A stretch of DNA of 64,000 nucleotides from positions 1,736,001 to 1,800,000 of the forward strand of contig NZ_CP139781.1 of assembly GCF_019679435.2 (NCBI RefSeq), read 5' to 3'. Position numbers and translations under genes: made by a program. Under the pieces are notes generated by a model, which made no database searches, was not told the DNA's origin, and saw nothing but the letters and a program-made list of their open reading frames with translations. This document shows, piece by piece, positions 8,976 through 16,417 of this stretch. Position 1 is the stretch's first letter. The number at the start of each line of letters is the position of its first letter. The stretch is from Actomonas aquatica. Its GTDB lineage: Bacteria > Verrucomicrobiota > Verrucomicrobiia > Opitutales > Opitutaceae.

Positions 8976-8979
8976 TACA

Positions 8980-10872
8980 ATGAAGCGCCTCATCCCTCTT
9001 CTGCTCGCTGCCGTGCTCGCCCTCTGGGTGGGCATGGGGCTCAAAACGCCCAAGCTGGAACGCGAGTCCGCCTTTCACCTCGACGAGTTCTCCCGGCTGC
9101 CGGTGCTCTCCAACGGTCGTATCAAACCACTCGATACGATCGCCCGCACCCACCTGCTGAGTTTTCAGGGCCGCCAACGAGTCAAGAACGCCGAGGGCGA
9201 AACCATCGCGCCGACCGCGTGGTTGCTCGACATGTTCTTCCGCCCCGAGCTGGCCGACAGCTACCAGACCATCGAGATCGTCCATCCCGGCGTGCTCGAC
9301 GTGGTCGGGCTCAGCATCAACGACGGTCAGGACAAAAAACGTTTCTCGTTCAGCCAACTGGAATCGGCCCTGCCTGAGATCGATCGTCAGGCCAAACTGG
9401 CCGACGCGCTGCAGAGCGCCCAACGCGATGCGTTCCAACGCGCCATCGTGCAACTGCGCAACCGCCTCGTCTCTTACCAGCAACTCAAGTTCACCTTCAC
9501 CCCCGGCGATGGCTCCGATTTCCGCACCGACCTAGTCTGGCTGCAGGATAACGTCGGACCGGCGGTGGCCGCCATTCGCGCCCGCTTTAATAACGAAGAG
9601 CACGACGAGGCCCTTGCCACCCGCGCGATGAACCTGGGCAGCGCCTTCGGCCACATGAACGACATGGCCGGCATCCTGCCGATTCCGCCGCAGGGCGACG
9701 ACACTTCGGACCACCTCTGGCAGAAGAGCGGTCAAGCTCTGGTGAGCACCTTTCAGACCGGCCAAGTTCATCCCTTCGCCCTCGTCTACGCCGGTCTCGG
9801 CACGGCGTGGCAGGATCAGGATCCGGAGACCTTCAACACCATCATCACGCTCTACCGCGGCATCCTGGACGACAGCTTCGCCGAGCAACTCAAGAAGGCT
9901 GATCGCGAAAACACGTTCAACGGCGCCGAGCCCTTCTACCGGGCCTCTGTGCTCTTCGTGATCGCCATGCTACTGGCCATCGGTTCGTGGCTCGTCTGGC
10001 CCAAGGTCCTGCGTCCGTCCGCCGAAGCCGTGTTGGCCGTGGCGTGGTTTGTCACCACCGTCGGCATCCTCACCCGCATGTGGCTGGAGGGACGTCCGCC
10101 GGTCACCAACCTCTACTCTTCCGCCCTCTTCGTGGGCTGGGGGGCCGTGGCGCTGTGCATCATCCTCGAACGCCTCTTCCCGCAAGCGATCGCGGTCACC
10201 GCCGGCAGCCTCATCGGCTTCGCCACCCTGCTCATTGCCCACCACCTCTCGCTTTCCGGTGACACGCTGGAAATGATGCGCGCAGTGCTCGACTCCAACT
10301 TCTGGTTGGCGACCCACGTGATCGTGATCACCATCGGCTACTCGGCCACCTACCTGGCGGGGGCTTTGGCCATCATCTACATCGTGCGCAGCCGCGTGCC
10401 GGGTGGACTCGACAAAAACACCGGCGATGCCCTCAACCGCATGGTCTACGGCATCGTGTGTTTCGCCACCCTCTTCAGCCTCATCGGCACCATCCTCGGC
10501 GGCATCTGGGCCGACCAAAGCTGGGGCCGTTTCTGGGGTTGGGATCCGAAGGAAAACGGTGCGCTCATCATCGTGATCTGGAACGCCATCATCCTGCACG
10601 CCCGCTGGGGCGGCATGGCTCGCACCCGCGGCATCATGGCCCTGGCGGTCTTTGGCAACATCGTCACGAGCTGGAGTTGGTTCGGCACCAACATGCTCGG
10701 CGTCGGCCTGCACAGCTACGGTTTCATGGATGCCGCCTTCTGGGCGTTGATCGGATTTGTGACCAGCCAGCTGATTCTGATCGGCATCGCCTACCTGCCG
10801 ACCAGTGCCGCCAAGCCGACCGCGCCGCACCTGTCCGCATCCCTCGACTCCGCCAAAGGGTCGAACAGCTGA
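8980..10872 (+). CDS. ccsA: Cytochrome c biogenesis protein CcsA/ResC with long N-terminal domain
   Basis: The haem-handling partner of ResB. The C-terminal half (residues about 310-620) is a multi-spanning membrane domain. Its periplasmic tryptophan-rich haem motif reads WGRFWGWDPKENGALI, with conserved flanking histidines (for example in LIAHHLSLSGD and GLHSYGF). The N-terminal roughly 300 residues follow a single membrane anchor (residues 4-20) and form a soluble domain (FSRLPVLSNGRIKPLDTIAR), an extension present in some large CcsA proteins. At 630 aa it is about twice the minimal CcsA. It ends in a convergent spacer containing a REPIN-like element. Confidence 0.92.
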   Translation: MKRLIPLLLAAVLALWVGMGLKTPKLERESAFHLDEFSRLPVLSNGRIKPLDTIARTHLLSFQGRQRVKNAEGETIAPTAWLLDMFFRPELADSYQTIEIVHPGVLDVVGLSINDGQDKKRFSFSQLESALPEIDRQAKLADALQSAQRDAFQRAIVQLRNRLVSYQQLKFTFTPGDGSDFRTDLVWLQDNVGPAVAAIRARFNNEEHDEALATRAMNLGSAFGHMNDMAGILPIPPQGDDTSDHLWQKSGQALVSTFQTGQVHPFALVYAGLGTAWQDQDPETFNTIITLYRGILDDSFAEQLKKADRENTFNGAEPFYRASVLFVIAMLLAIGSWLVWPKVLRPSAEAVLAVAWFVTTVGILTRMWLEGRPPVTNLYSSALFVGWGAVALCIILERLFPQAIAVTAGSLIGFATLLIAHHLSLSGDTLEMMRAVLDSNFWLATHVIVITIGYSATYLAGALAIIYIVRSRVPGGLDKNTGDALNRMVYGIVCFATLFSLIGTILGGIWADQSWGRFWGWDPKENGALIIVIWNAIILHARWGGMARTRGIMALAVFGNIVTSWSWFGTNMLGVGLHSYGFMDAAFWALIGFVTSQLILIGIAYLPTSAAKPTAPHLSASLDSAKGSNS

Positions 10873-10890
10873 GGCAGAGGCCGTCCCATC

Positions 10891-10963
10891 GTAGCGCGAG
10901 TAAACTCGCGGCCTACAATGCCGATGCGAAAGCTCAATGTAGGCCGCGAGCTTGCTCGCGCTC
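10891..10963. repeat. REPIN-like element, CGCGAG family (two inverted palindromes)
   Basis: Two near-identical palindromic units in inverted orientation. The left unit (10891-10917) has the core CGCGAG-TAAA-CTCGCG followed by GCCTACA; the right unit (10938-10963) starts TGTAGGC with core CGCGAG-CTTG-CTCGCG. The right unit reverse-complements to the left with only loop differences. Each folds alone, and the pair can also fold into one long hairpin. It sits between the convergent ends of ccsA and the isochorismatase-like gene and may act as a two-way terminator. Confidence 0.8.
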
Positions 10964-10999
10964 CCGTTGCCTCTCGGTGTGGTCTAACTGACTCGCCGC

Positions 11000-11770
11000 T
11001 CAGATCGCGCTCACGTTGCCTTCGGCTTCGGAGCCGGACTCCGCGCCGTATTGTTCGATGTCGTCGATCGCCTCGGTGGTCGTAACGATACGGCAATAGC
11101 GGTTGCGCAGGGTCTTGAGCGAAGCCTCGTGCAGCTCCGGTGTCACAGTGGTGCAACCGTCTTCGATGAGGGTCACGAGGTAACCCAAATCACACGCATC
11201 CCGCACCGTCGTTTCCACACATTCGTTGGTGTAAACGCCGGTCACGAAGAGCGCTTCGATGCCCATGTTTTTGAGCACGTAGTGCAGATTCGTGGACGAA
11301 AACACACCGCTCGCCGTCTTGTTGATCACGATCTCGTCACCGCGCGGCGCCACTTCCTCAAGGAAGCACGCTTCGGCCGAGCCGGGCGCCGCCAATAGCT
11401 GCAGGCGCTTGTGCCCTTTCGAGCGATCACGACCGTCGTGGGTGAGCGCCTGGATGCGCACGTGAATCACTTCAAGGGCATGGCGACGGAAGCAGTTCTG
11501 CAGTTGGTGCACGTTGGGCAGCACCTTGGTTTTGAGCTGACCAAAATAATAGTCCCGACCCTCGTGTGAAACCGGTGAGGTTTCGTCGTCCTTAAACAGG
11601 CCGTGCCCTTCCGCCGCATCGAGATACTGCATGTCGATGCACAGCAGCGCGGTGTGCGCATGGGCGATGTTGTCGAGATGCCCCGGATTCTGGACGATGT
11701 TTTTGCGGTAGATCGGCCGCAGCGGATCAGGGGAGTTTGAGGAGGAAGACGAGGGGAGCGGCGTGGCCAT
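11000..11770 (-). CDS. Isochorismatase-family cysteine hydrolase (probable amidase)
   Basis: A 256-residue member of the isochorismatase-like fold. The catalytic triad is visible: Asp in TALLCIDMQY, Lys in IVINKTASGVF and Cys in VYTNECVETTVRDA. Enzymes with this Cys hydrolyse amides or ureido acids (nicotinamidase, N-carbamoylsarcosine amidase, ureidoacrylate amidase RutB), unlike true isochorismatases. A Ser-rich tail precedes the domain. It starts 6 bases after the M20 amidohydrolase gene and is the last gene of the minus-strand cluster at 11.0-18.4 kb. Two C-N hydrolases side by side point to stepwise breakdown of a ureide. The substrate is unknown. Confidence 0.8.
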   Translation of the reverse strand: MATPLPSSSSSNSPDPLRPIYRKNIVQNPGHLDNIAHAHTALLCIDMQYLDAAEGHGLFKDDETSPVSHEGRDYYFGQLKTKVLPNVHQLQNCFRRHALEVIHVRIQALTHDGRDRSKGHKRLQLLAAPGSAEACFLEEVAPRGDEIVINKTASGVFSSTNLHYVLKNMGIEALFVTGVYTNECVETTVRDACDLGYLVTLIEDGCTTVTPELHEASLKTLRNRYCRIVTTTEAIDDIEQYGAESGSEAEGNVSAI

Positions 11771-11776
11771 GAGGGT

Positions 11777-13075
11777 TCAGGAGGTTGACGTGGGCAGAGT
11801 CTCTTGGGTCGCAAGTCGATGCAGCGCACCGAGCATGAGGTTGGCCCCGGCTTCAATGTCGCCCCACGCGGTCCACTCTGCCGGGGAGTGACTCATGCCA
11901 CCGCGACTGGGCACAAACACCATCGCCATCGGCGCCACGCGACCGACCATTTGCGCGTCATGCGCCGCGCCGCTGAGCATGCGCCGGTAGCGCAGATCGA
12001 GGCGCTGCGCTTCGGCCTCAAGCAAGTCGGCCAACTCCGGCAGACACGGCACGGGTTTGATGTCACCCTGCACATTCACCTCGAACTGCAGGCCGCGGCG
12101 GCGGGAGATCGCGGCGAGCGCTTTTTGAAAAGCTTGCGACAAGGCCTCCAGTGTTTCGGAGGACGGATCGCGGAAATCGAGTGAGAACACCACCGTGCCC
12201 GGCACCGAGTTGGGCGCACCGGGTTGCACCTCCGCCTTGCCGATGGTGGCGCGGCTGTGCTCACCGCCGTTCTCATCGAGGATGCGCGGGATCTCATGGG
12301 CAAAATCGGCGAGGCCCATAAGGGCGTCCTTGCGGTAGTCCATCGGCGTGGTGCCGGCGTGATTGGCCTCGCCGGTGAGTTTAAGTGACCAGGACCGCAG
12401 CCCGGTGATCTGCTCGACGATGCCGACCTGTTGCAGGCTCTGATCGAGCACCGGCCCCTGCTCAATGTGCAGCTCGAGGTAGGCACCGATGTCGGTCGGC
12501 GGACGACGGGCATCCAGCGCACGCTTGGGATCGAGGCCCTGTTCGAGCATGGCGTCGCTGAGCAGGACGGCGTTGAGGTCCTTCGCACTTAGCAGCTTCT
12601 CGGGGGTGAGCGCACCGGTGAAGGCCTCCGAACCAAACATGCCGCCGAAGCGCCCCTCTTCATCGGAAAACGCGATGAGTTCGATGGGACGTTCCAATTC
12701 CACCCCGGCGGCGCGCAAAGTGCGCAGACATTCGAGTCCGATGACGACGCCCAGCGTGCCGTCCAGCATGCCGGCGCACGGCACCGTATCGATGTGCGAA
12801 CCGACAAACACCCGCGGATTCTCCACCTTGCCCGGCAGGATGCCGGAGATGTTGGCCGCGCCATCCGACGCCGGCACGAGATCGTTCTCTTCGATGCGAT
12901 GCAGCAGCCACCGTTTGCCCTCCATGTCGGCATCGGTGAAGGCCATGCGATAGATGCCGCGATCGGCATCGTTGTGACCAATGGCCGCGAGCGCATGGAT
13001 GTCGGCCTTGATGCGCTCAAGGTCGACCGCCAGCGGCGAGGAGAAGGAGGAGGCTGCGGGGACGGGTGAAGACAT
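11777..13075 (-). CDS. M20 amidohydrolase, allantoate / N-carbamoyl-L-amino-acid hydrolase family
   Basis: A 432-residue metal-dependent hydrolase of the AllC/HyuC type. Metal ligands and signatures are in the expected order: FVGSHIDTVPCAGMLDG, SDEEGRFGGMFGSEAFTG, YLELHIEQGPVLDQ, GEANHAGTTPMDYRKDA (dimerisation-domain loop) and GGMSHSPAEWTAWGD. Such enzymes release CO2 and NH3 from N-carbamoyl or ureido groups, for example allantoate, ureidoglycine or N-carbamoyl amino acids. Sequence alone does not settle the substrate. It is co-directional with the carbamoyltransferase-like and amidotransferase genes upstream, separated from asnB by a 98-base spacer with an inverted repeat. Confidence 0.85.
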   Translation of the reverse strand: MSSPVPAASSFSSPLAVDLERIKADIHALAAIGHNDADRGIYRMAFTDADMEGKRWLLHRIEENDLVPASDGAANISGILPGKVENPRVFVGSHIDTVPCAGMLDGTLGVVIGLECLRTLRAAGVELERPIELIAFSDEEGRFGGMFGSEAFTGALTPEKLLSAKDLNAVLLSDAMLEQGLDPKRALDARRPPTDIGAYLELHIEQGPVLDQSLQQVGIVEQITGLRSWSLKLTGEANHAGTTPMDYRKDALMGLADFAHEIPRILDENGGEHSRATIGKAEVQPGAPNSVPGTVVFSLDFRDPSSETLEALSQAFQKALAAISRRRGLQFEVNVQGDIKPVPCLPELADLLEAEAQRLDLRYRRMLSGAAHDAQMVGRVAPMAMVFVPSRGGMSHSPAEWTAWGDIEAGANLMLGALHRLATQETLPTSTS

Positions 13076-13085
13076 GATTTATTAA

Positions 13086-13164
13086 CCACCGATGAATTTA
13101 CGGCCGTTCTACGAGTCAGGCGCGTAGCCGGTAGGCGAAGCCATCCGTGTTCATCCGTGGTTTC
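13086..13164. repeat. Imperfect inverted repeat built from ACCACSGATGAA words
   Basis: The left arm (13086-13105, AACCACCGATGAATTTACGG) and the right arm (13143-13164, CCATCCGTGTTCATCCGTGG then TT) are imperfect inverted copies of AACCACGGATGAA. The right arm itself repeats CATCCGTG every 10 bases. About 37 bases lie between them. It fills the spacer between asnB and the M20 hydrolase gene, both on the minus strand. It looks like a dispersed extragenic element. Whether it affects expression of the two downstream genes cannot be seen. Confidence 0.5.
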
Positions 13165-13173
13165 TAACCTCGC

Positions 13174-15132
13174 CTAGGCGGCGATGAATTTGTGGTGGAG
13201 GATGTGCAGGGTAAGCAGGTGGTTGAGGAGCGTGTCCTTGCGCACGAGCGAGGTCGGATCGGTGTCGGTCCGGTAGTCGTTGAGGAAGGTGGCCACGCGC
13301 TCCGGCGAGCAGATGCCCGCGTCCTTGACCGTATCCATGTTGAGGAAGGAAGTGATCAACTCCTCGACCTTGGCCTTCTTGGACTCATCGGTGTGCGCCG
13401 GCGGCGCCATGAAGGCGAATTTCTCGCGCTTGTAGAGCACCTCGGGGAGGACGCCCTTCACAGCTTCGCGCAGAACGTATTTCTCGATGTTGCCTTTGAT
13501 GCGCAGGGACGGCGGCACGTCGACCGCAGCGGCTGCGACATGGTGATCAAGAAAGGCCGGGCGCGACTCCATGGAGTTGGCCATGTCGACGCGGTCCCCG
13601 CCCCAGTTGAGGATCTGCCCTTCGAGCTGGCACTTCGACCACGTGTATTGGGCGATGTCGAGCGGGTGCCGACCATCGAGCATCGACTTGTCGATGCGGC
13701 TGGCGATCTCGGCGATCGGATCGTAGTCGCGCAACTCGGCCGCGACATCGTCGGCCAGCAACGGGCGCGCGATGTCGAGCGTATCCATCCACGGCTGGAT
13801 CCACGACGGCGTGAAACCACACAGGGTTTCCCACTCCGGATGGTGGCGCTGATTCTCGGCCAGGATGGCGCCTTTGAAGATGGCGTTGGTTTTCTCGAGC
13901 GCCGCCTGGTATTCGGCCCGCACTTCCGGTGGCTCGTGGGTGAGACCATGCAGGAACATGTCGCGCTTGAGCGCCGGGTAACCGGCAAACAACTCGTCGG
14001 CGCCCTCCCCCGTGATCACGCAGCGATAACCGGAATCCCACACGCGTTTCGACATGAGGTTCTTGGCCACGCCGAGGGTGTTGTAGAAGGTGCGTTCGGC
14101 GTGCCAGGCGGTCTGGATGTAGTTCTCGCCGTAGAGGTCCTCGGCCTTGAGGTGGATCAGCTCCTGGTCGGCATTCATCGACTCAGCCATCTCACGGGCG
14201 ATCGGAGCCTCGTCGTATTTGTCGTCGTCGAAGGAGATCGTGTAGGCCTTCACCGGCGACTGCATCGCGCCGGTGGCGAGGCCGAGGATGCAGCAGGAGT
14301 CGATGCCACCGGAAAGGTAGCAGCCCACCGGCACGTCGGCCTCGAGCCGCAGCACGATGGCGCGGATGAGTTCCTCGCGCACGCGCTCGACGTGTTCCTG
14401 CTCGTTAAACTCGGTCGGGCGATCGGCTTCGAGCGGGAAGTCGAAGTCCCAGTAACGGTGCGTCGTGATATCGAGGCGACCGTTGTGTTTGCGCACGCGC
14501 ATGAAGTGTCCGGGCGCCAGCGAGGTCACCCCGGCAAACGCGCTCATGCCCGGCGCGATCGTCTGCATGAGCTGATGCAGCGCGGCTTTGGGATCGAGTT
14601 TCGCATCGACCTGCGGGTGGGCCAGGATGGCCTTTACCTCAGAGCCGTAAACGAGCGTCGAGCCATCAGGCGAAATCCAGGTGAAGAGCGGGCGCACGCC
14701 GAAACGATCGCGCACCAGAATGAGTTCATCCTCCTGCTTGTCGTAGAGCACGAAAGCAAACTCGCCCCGCAGCTCCTCGGTGAACTTGAGCCCCATCTTG
14801 CGATAGAGCCCGATGGCGATTTCGGAGTCCGACTTCGTGGTGAAGCGGTCGCCCTGCGCCATCAGCGTGGAGCGGTGCCGTTTGAAGTCGTAGAACTCAC
14901 CGTTGATGGTGAGCACACAGCTGCCGTCCCGCGCATGGATGGGCTGTTTGCCGCCCTCCAAGTCATTGATCGACAGGCGCGTGTGACCGAGGGCCACGCC
15001 GTGCGGCGCGTCGATAAATTCACCGGTGGCGTCGGGGCCACGGTGGCGGATCGTCACCAATTGTTTGGCGAGGATCTCGGGCGTTTCGGGAGGGAGAGGT
15101 TGGGCTGAAAAGAAGCCAGCAATGCCGCACAT
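13174..15132 (-). CDS. asnB: Asparagine synthase (glutamine-hydrolysing)-type amidotransferase
   Basis: A 652-residue class II glutamine amidotransferase. The N-terminal glutaminase domain starts MCGIAGFF with the nucleophile Cys2. It also has HRGPD, TRLSINDL (Arg52), INGEFYDF (Asn78) and SDSE (Asp102). The C-terminal synthetase domain has the ATP pyrophosphatase P-loop SGGIDSC at about 274-280. The family converts aspartate to asparagine, but paralogues amidate other carboxylates in natural-product and cell-wall pathways. The start overlaps the stop of the carbamoyltransferase-like gene by one base (TAATG), so the two are tightly coupled. In this setting it may make an amide other than asparagine; this is inference. 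Confidence 0.85.
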   Translation of the reverse strand: MCGIAGFFSAQPLPPETPEILAKQLVTIRHRGPDATGEFIDAPHGVALGHTRLSINDLEGGKQPIHARDGSCVLTINGEFYDFKRHRSTLMAQGDRFTTKSDSEIAIGLYRKMGLKFTEELRGEFAFVLYDKQEDELILVRDRFGVRPLFTWISPDGSTLVYGSEVKAILAHPQVDAKLDPKAALHQLMQTIAPGMSAFAGVTSLAPGHFMRVRKHNGRLDITTHRYWDFDFPLEADRPTEFNEQEHVERVREELIRAIVLRLEADVPVGCYLSGGIDSCCILGLATGAMQSPVKAYTISFDDDKYDEAPIAREMAESMNADQELIHLKAEDLYGENYIQTAWHAERTFYNTLGVAKNLMSKRVWDSGYRCVITGEGADELFAGYPALKRDMFLHGLTHEPPEVRAEYQAALEKTNAIFKGAILAENQRHHPEWETLCGFTPSWIQPWMDTLDIARPLLADDVAAELRDYDPIAEIASRIDKSMLDGRHPLDIAQYTWSKCQLEGQILNWGGDRVDMANSMESRPAFLDHHVAAAAVDVPPSLRIKGNIEKYVLREAVKGVLPEVLYKREKFAFMAPPAHTDESKKAKVEELITSFLNMDTVKDAGICSPERVATFLNDYRTDTDPTSLVRKDTLLNHLLTLHILHHKFIAA

Positions 15133-16247
15133 TAGGATTCAGGGTCTTCCAGGTTGACGAAGCTCGGCAGCGCCTTGAGGCGACCGAGCACGGACATGAG
15201 CAGGGCCTGACGCACAAAGACGGCGCCGTGGGCCTGCGAGAAATAGAGGTTGTGGGAGGTCTTGTCCAAAGACGTATCCAACTCATCGAGACGTGCGAGC
15301 GGGTGCAGGATCACCGCGCTCTCCTTGAGCGGGCTCTCTGCGGTCAGCTTAAAGCGGCTGTCCATGTTCTTGTAGGAGTCGCCGAGGAACGCGATGGAGT
15401 TCATGTAGATCACATCAAGGGTCGGCAGGTGCTCGCGCACGTCATTGGTAACCTGATACGAAATGCCGGCTGCCTTGAGCTTTTCGGTCACCTCTTCGCC
15501 GAAGGGATCCGCCATCTCCGAGATCACCGTGACCTTGCGGATGTGATCCTTGAAAAGCAGCGCCATGAGCAGGAAGGACTTCACCGCGCGCATCGAGCCG
15601 GGCGTGCCGAGGATGCCGAGGTTGAGCTTGGGCGTGCCGCGGCGGTAGGGCTCGGCGAGGCGCGGGTTCCACTTGAGCAGGGCATACCAATCGGCCAGCG
15701 CCTGCGTGGGATGTTCGCCGCTGCCGTTGCCGGCGTTGATGAGCGGGATGCGCAGGTTCTCCAGGATCTGCTGCGGTGCCTCGGTCTTGGTGTGGCGCAT
15801 GATGATCACATCGGCGTAGGCGTTGAACATCTCGCCGATGTCCTGCAGCGACTCGCCCTTGGCCTGGCCGGTGGTGGAACCATCGGCGATGGAGATGATC
15901 TTGCCGTCGAGGCGCAGAATCGCGCTTTCAAAACTGGTGCGGGTGCGGGTCGAAGCCTCGAAGAACGCGGTCACCGCGATTTTACCGTCGAGCGGATGAA
16001 ACGGCCACACCTCGATCTTCTCGAGAATGGCGGAGAGTTTGCAGAGCTCGACGACTTGGTTGAAGGAGAACTGCCCGGCGGCGAGCACGCTCTGACCTTC
16101 GAGTTCGCGCAGTGTGCTGAGGCTGACCGGGTTGTCGCGAAACAACTCGGCTGGCTCTGGTCGGATGGCTTCGGAATCCGCCGGTGGCTTGAGCACGGCG
16201 TGGCGCCGGTCGGCGGAAAAAGCGGGAGGAGGATCTTCCATGTCCAT
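15132..16247 (-). CDS. Aspartate/ornithine carbamoyltransferase-fold protein, acceptor unclear
   Basis: A 371-residue protein with an N-terminal tail of about 40 residues before the transferase fold. The carbamoyl-phosphate site is intact: FFEASTRTRTSFE (S99-T-R-T-R103), GQAKGES (Lys130, equivalent of E. coli PyrB Lys84), MRH (Arg151), EHPTQ (His179-Gln182) and GSMRAVKS (Arg220, equivalent of Arg167). The aspartate site is not: the YMTRVQ segment holding Arg229 and Gln231 in E. coli reads YMNSIA here (residues 281-286), and HPLPR reads HPLAR (Ala318). No pyrI is present. I therefore call it a carbamoyltransferase-like protein with an unassigned amine acceptor. The catabolic direction, making carbamoyl phosphate, is also possible. 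It is coupled to asnB. Confidence 0.8.
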   Translation of the reverse strand: MDMEDPPPAFSADRRHAVLKPPADSEAIRPEPAELFRDNPVSLSTLRELEGQSVLAAGQFSFNQVVELCKLSAILEKIEVWPFHPLDGKIAVTAFFEASTRTRTSFESAILRLDGKIISIADGSTTGQAKGESLQDIGEMFNAYADVIIMRHTKTEAPQQILENLRIPLINAGNGSGEHPTQALADWYALLKWNPRLAEPYRRGTPKLNLGILGTPGSMRAVKSFLLMALLFKDHIRKVTVISEMADPFGEEVTEKLKAAGISYQVTNDVREHLPTLDVIYMNSIAFLGDSYKNMDSRFKLTAESPLKESAVILHPLARLDELDTSLDKTSHNLYFSQAHGAVFVRQALLMSVLGRLKALPSFVNLEDPES

Positions 16248-16283
16248 GGTGTTAGGAGGGCTGATGGGTTGAAGCGGAGAGGC

Positions 16284-16403
16284 TCACCAGAGTTTGCCGT
16301 TCTTGTAGTCGCGGTAGAGCAACAGCAGGAGCGCGACCGCGCCGGCGGCAGTCCAAGTGAGGGAGAGAAGCACGAGGCCGTGCAAAAAAGCTTGGGAGAA
16401 CAT
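16284..16403 (-). CDS. 39-residue single-span membrane peptide downstream of the SSS transporter
   Basis: Starts 14 bases after the transporter stop codon and ends 36 bases before the carbamoyltransferase-like gene. The sequence MFSQAFLHGLVLLSLTWTAA continues with a run of Gly, Ala and Leu to LLYRDYKNGKLW: one hydrophobic helix (about residues 8-31) and a charged cytosolic end. Small single-span partners are known for some transporters, which makes an accessory or stability role plausible. The open frame extends upstream inside the transporter gene, but the ATG at 16403 is the only sensible start. No strong Shine-Dalgarno is seen. Confidence 0.6.
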   Translation of the reverse strand: MFSQAFLHGLVLLSLTWTAAGAVALLLLLYRDYKNGKLW

Positions 16404-16417
16404 AGCGGCGACAGGAG

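Noticed and set aside
13192..15108. A 638-codon open frame opposite asnB, and others of 599-671 codons opposite argS, the PpiD-like gene and the CNNM/lgt genes
   Set aside because: Each lies antisense to a clear family gene in high-GC DNA, where such frames arise by chance. Their translations are His/Gly/Arg-rich and match nothing.
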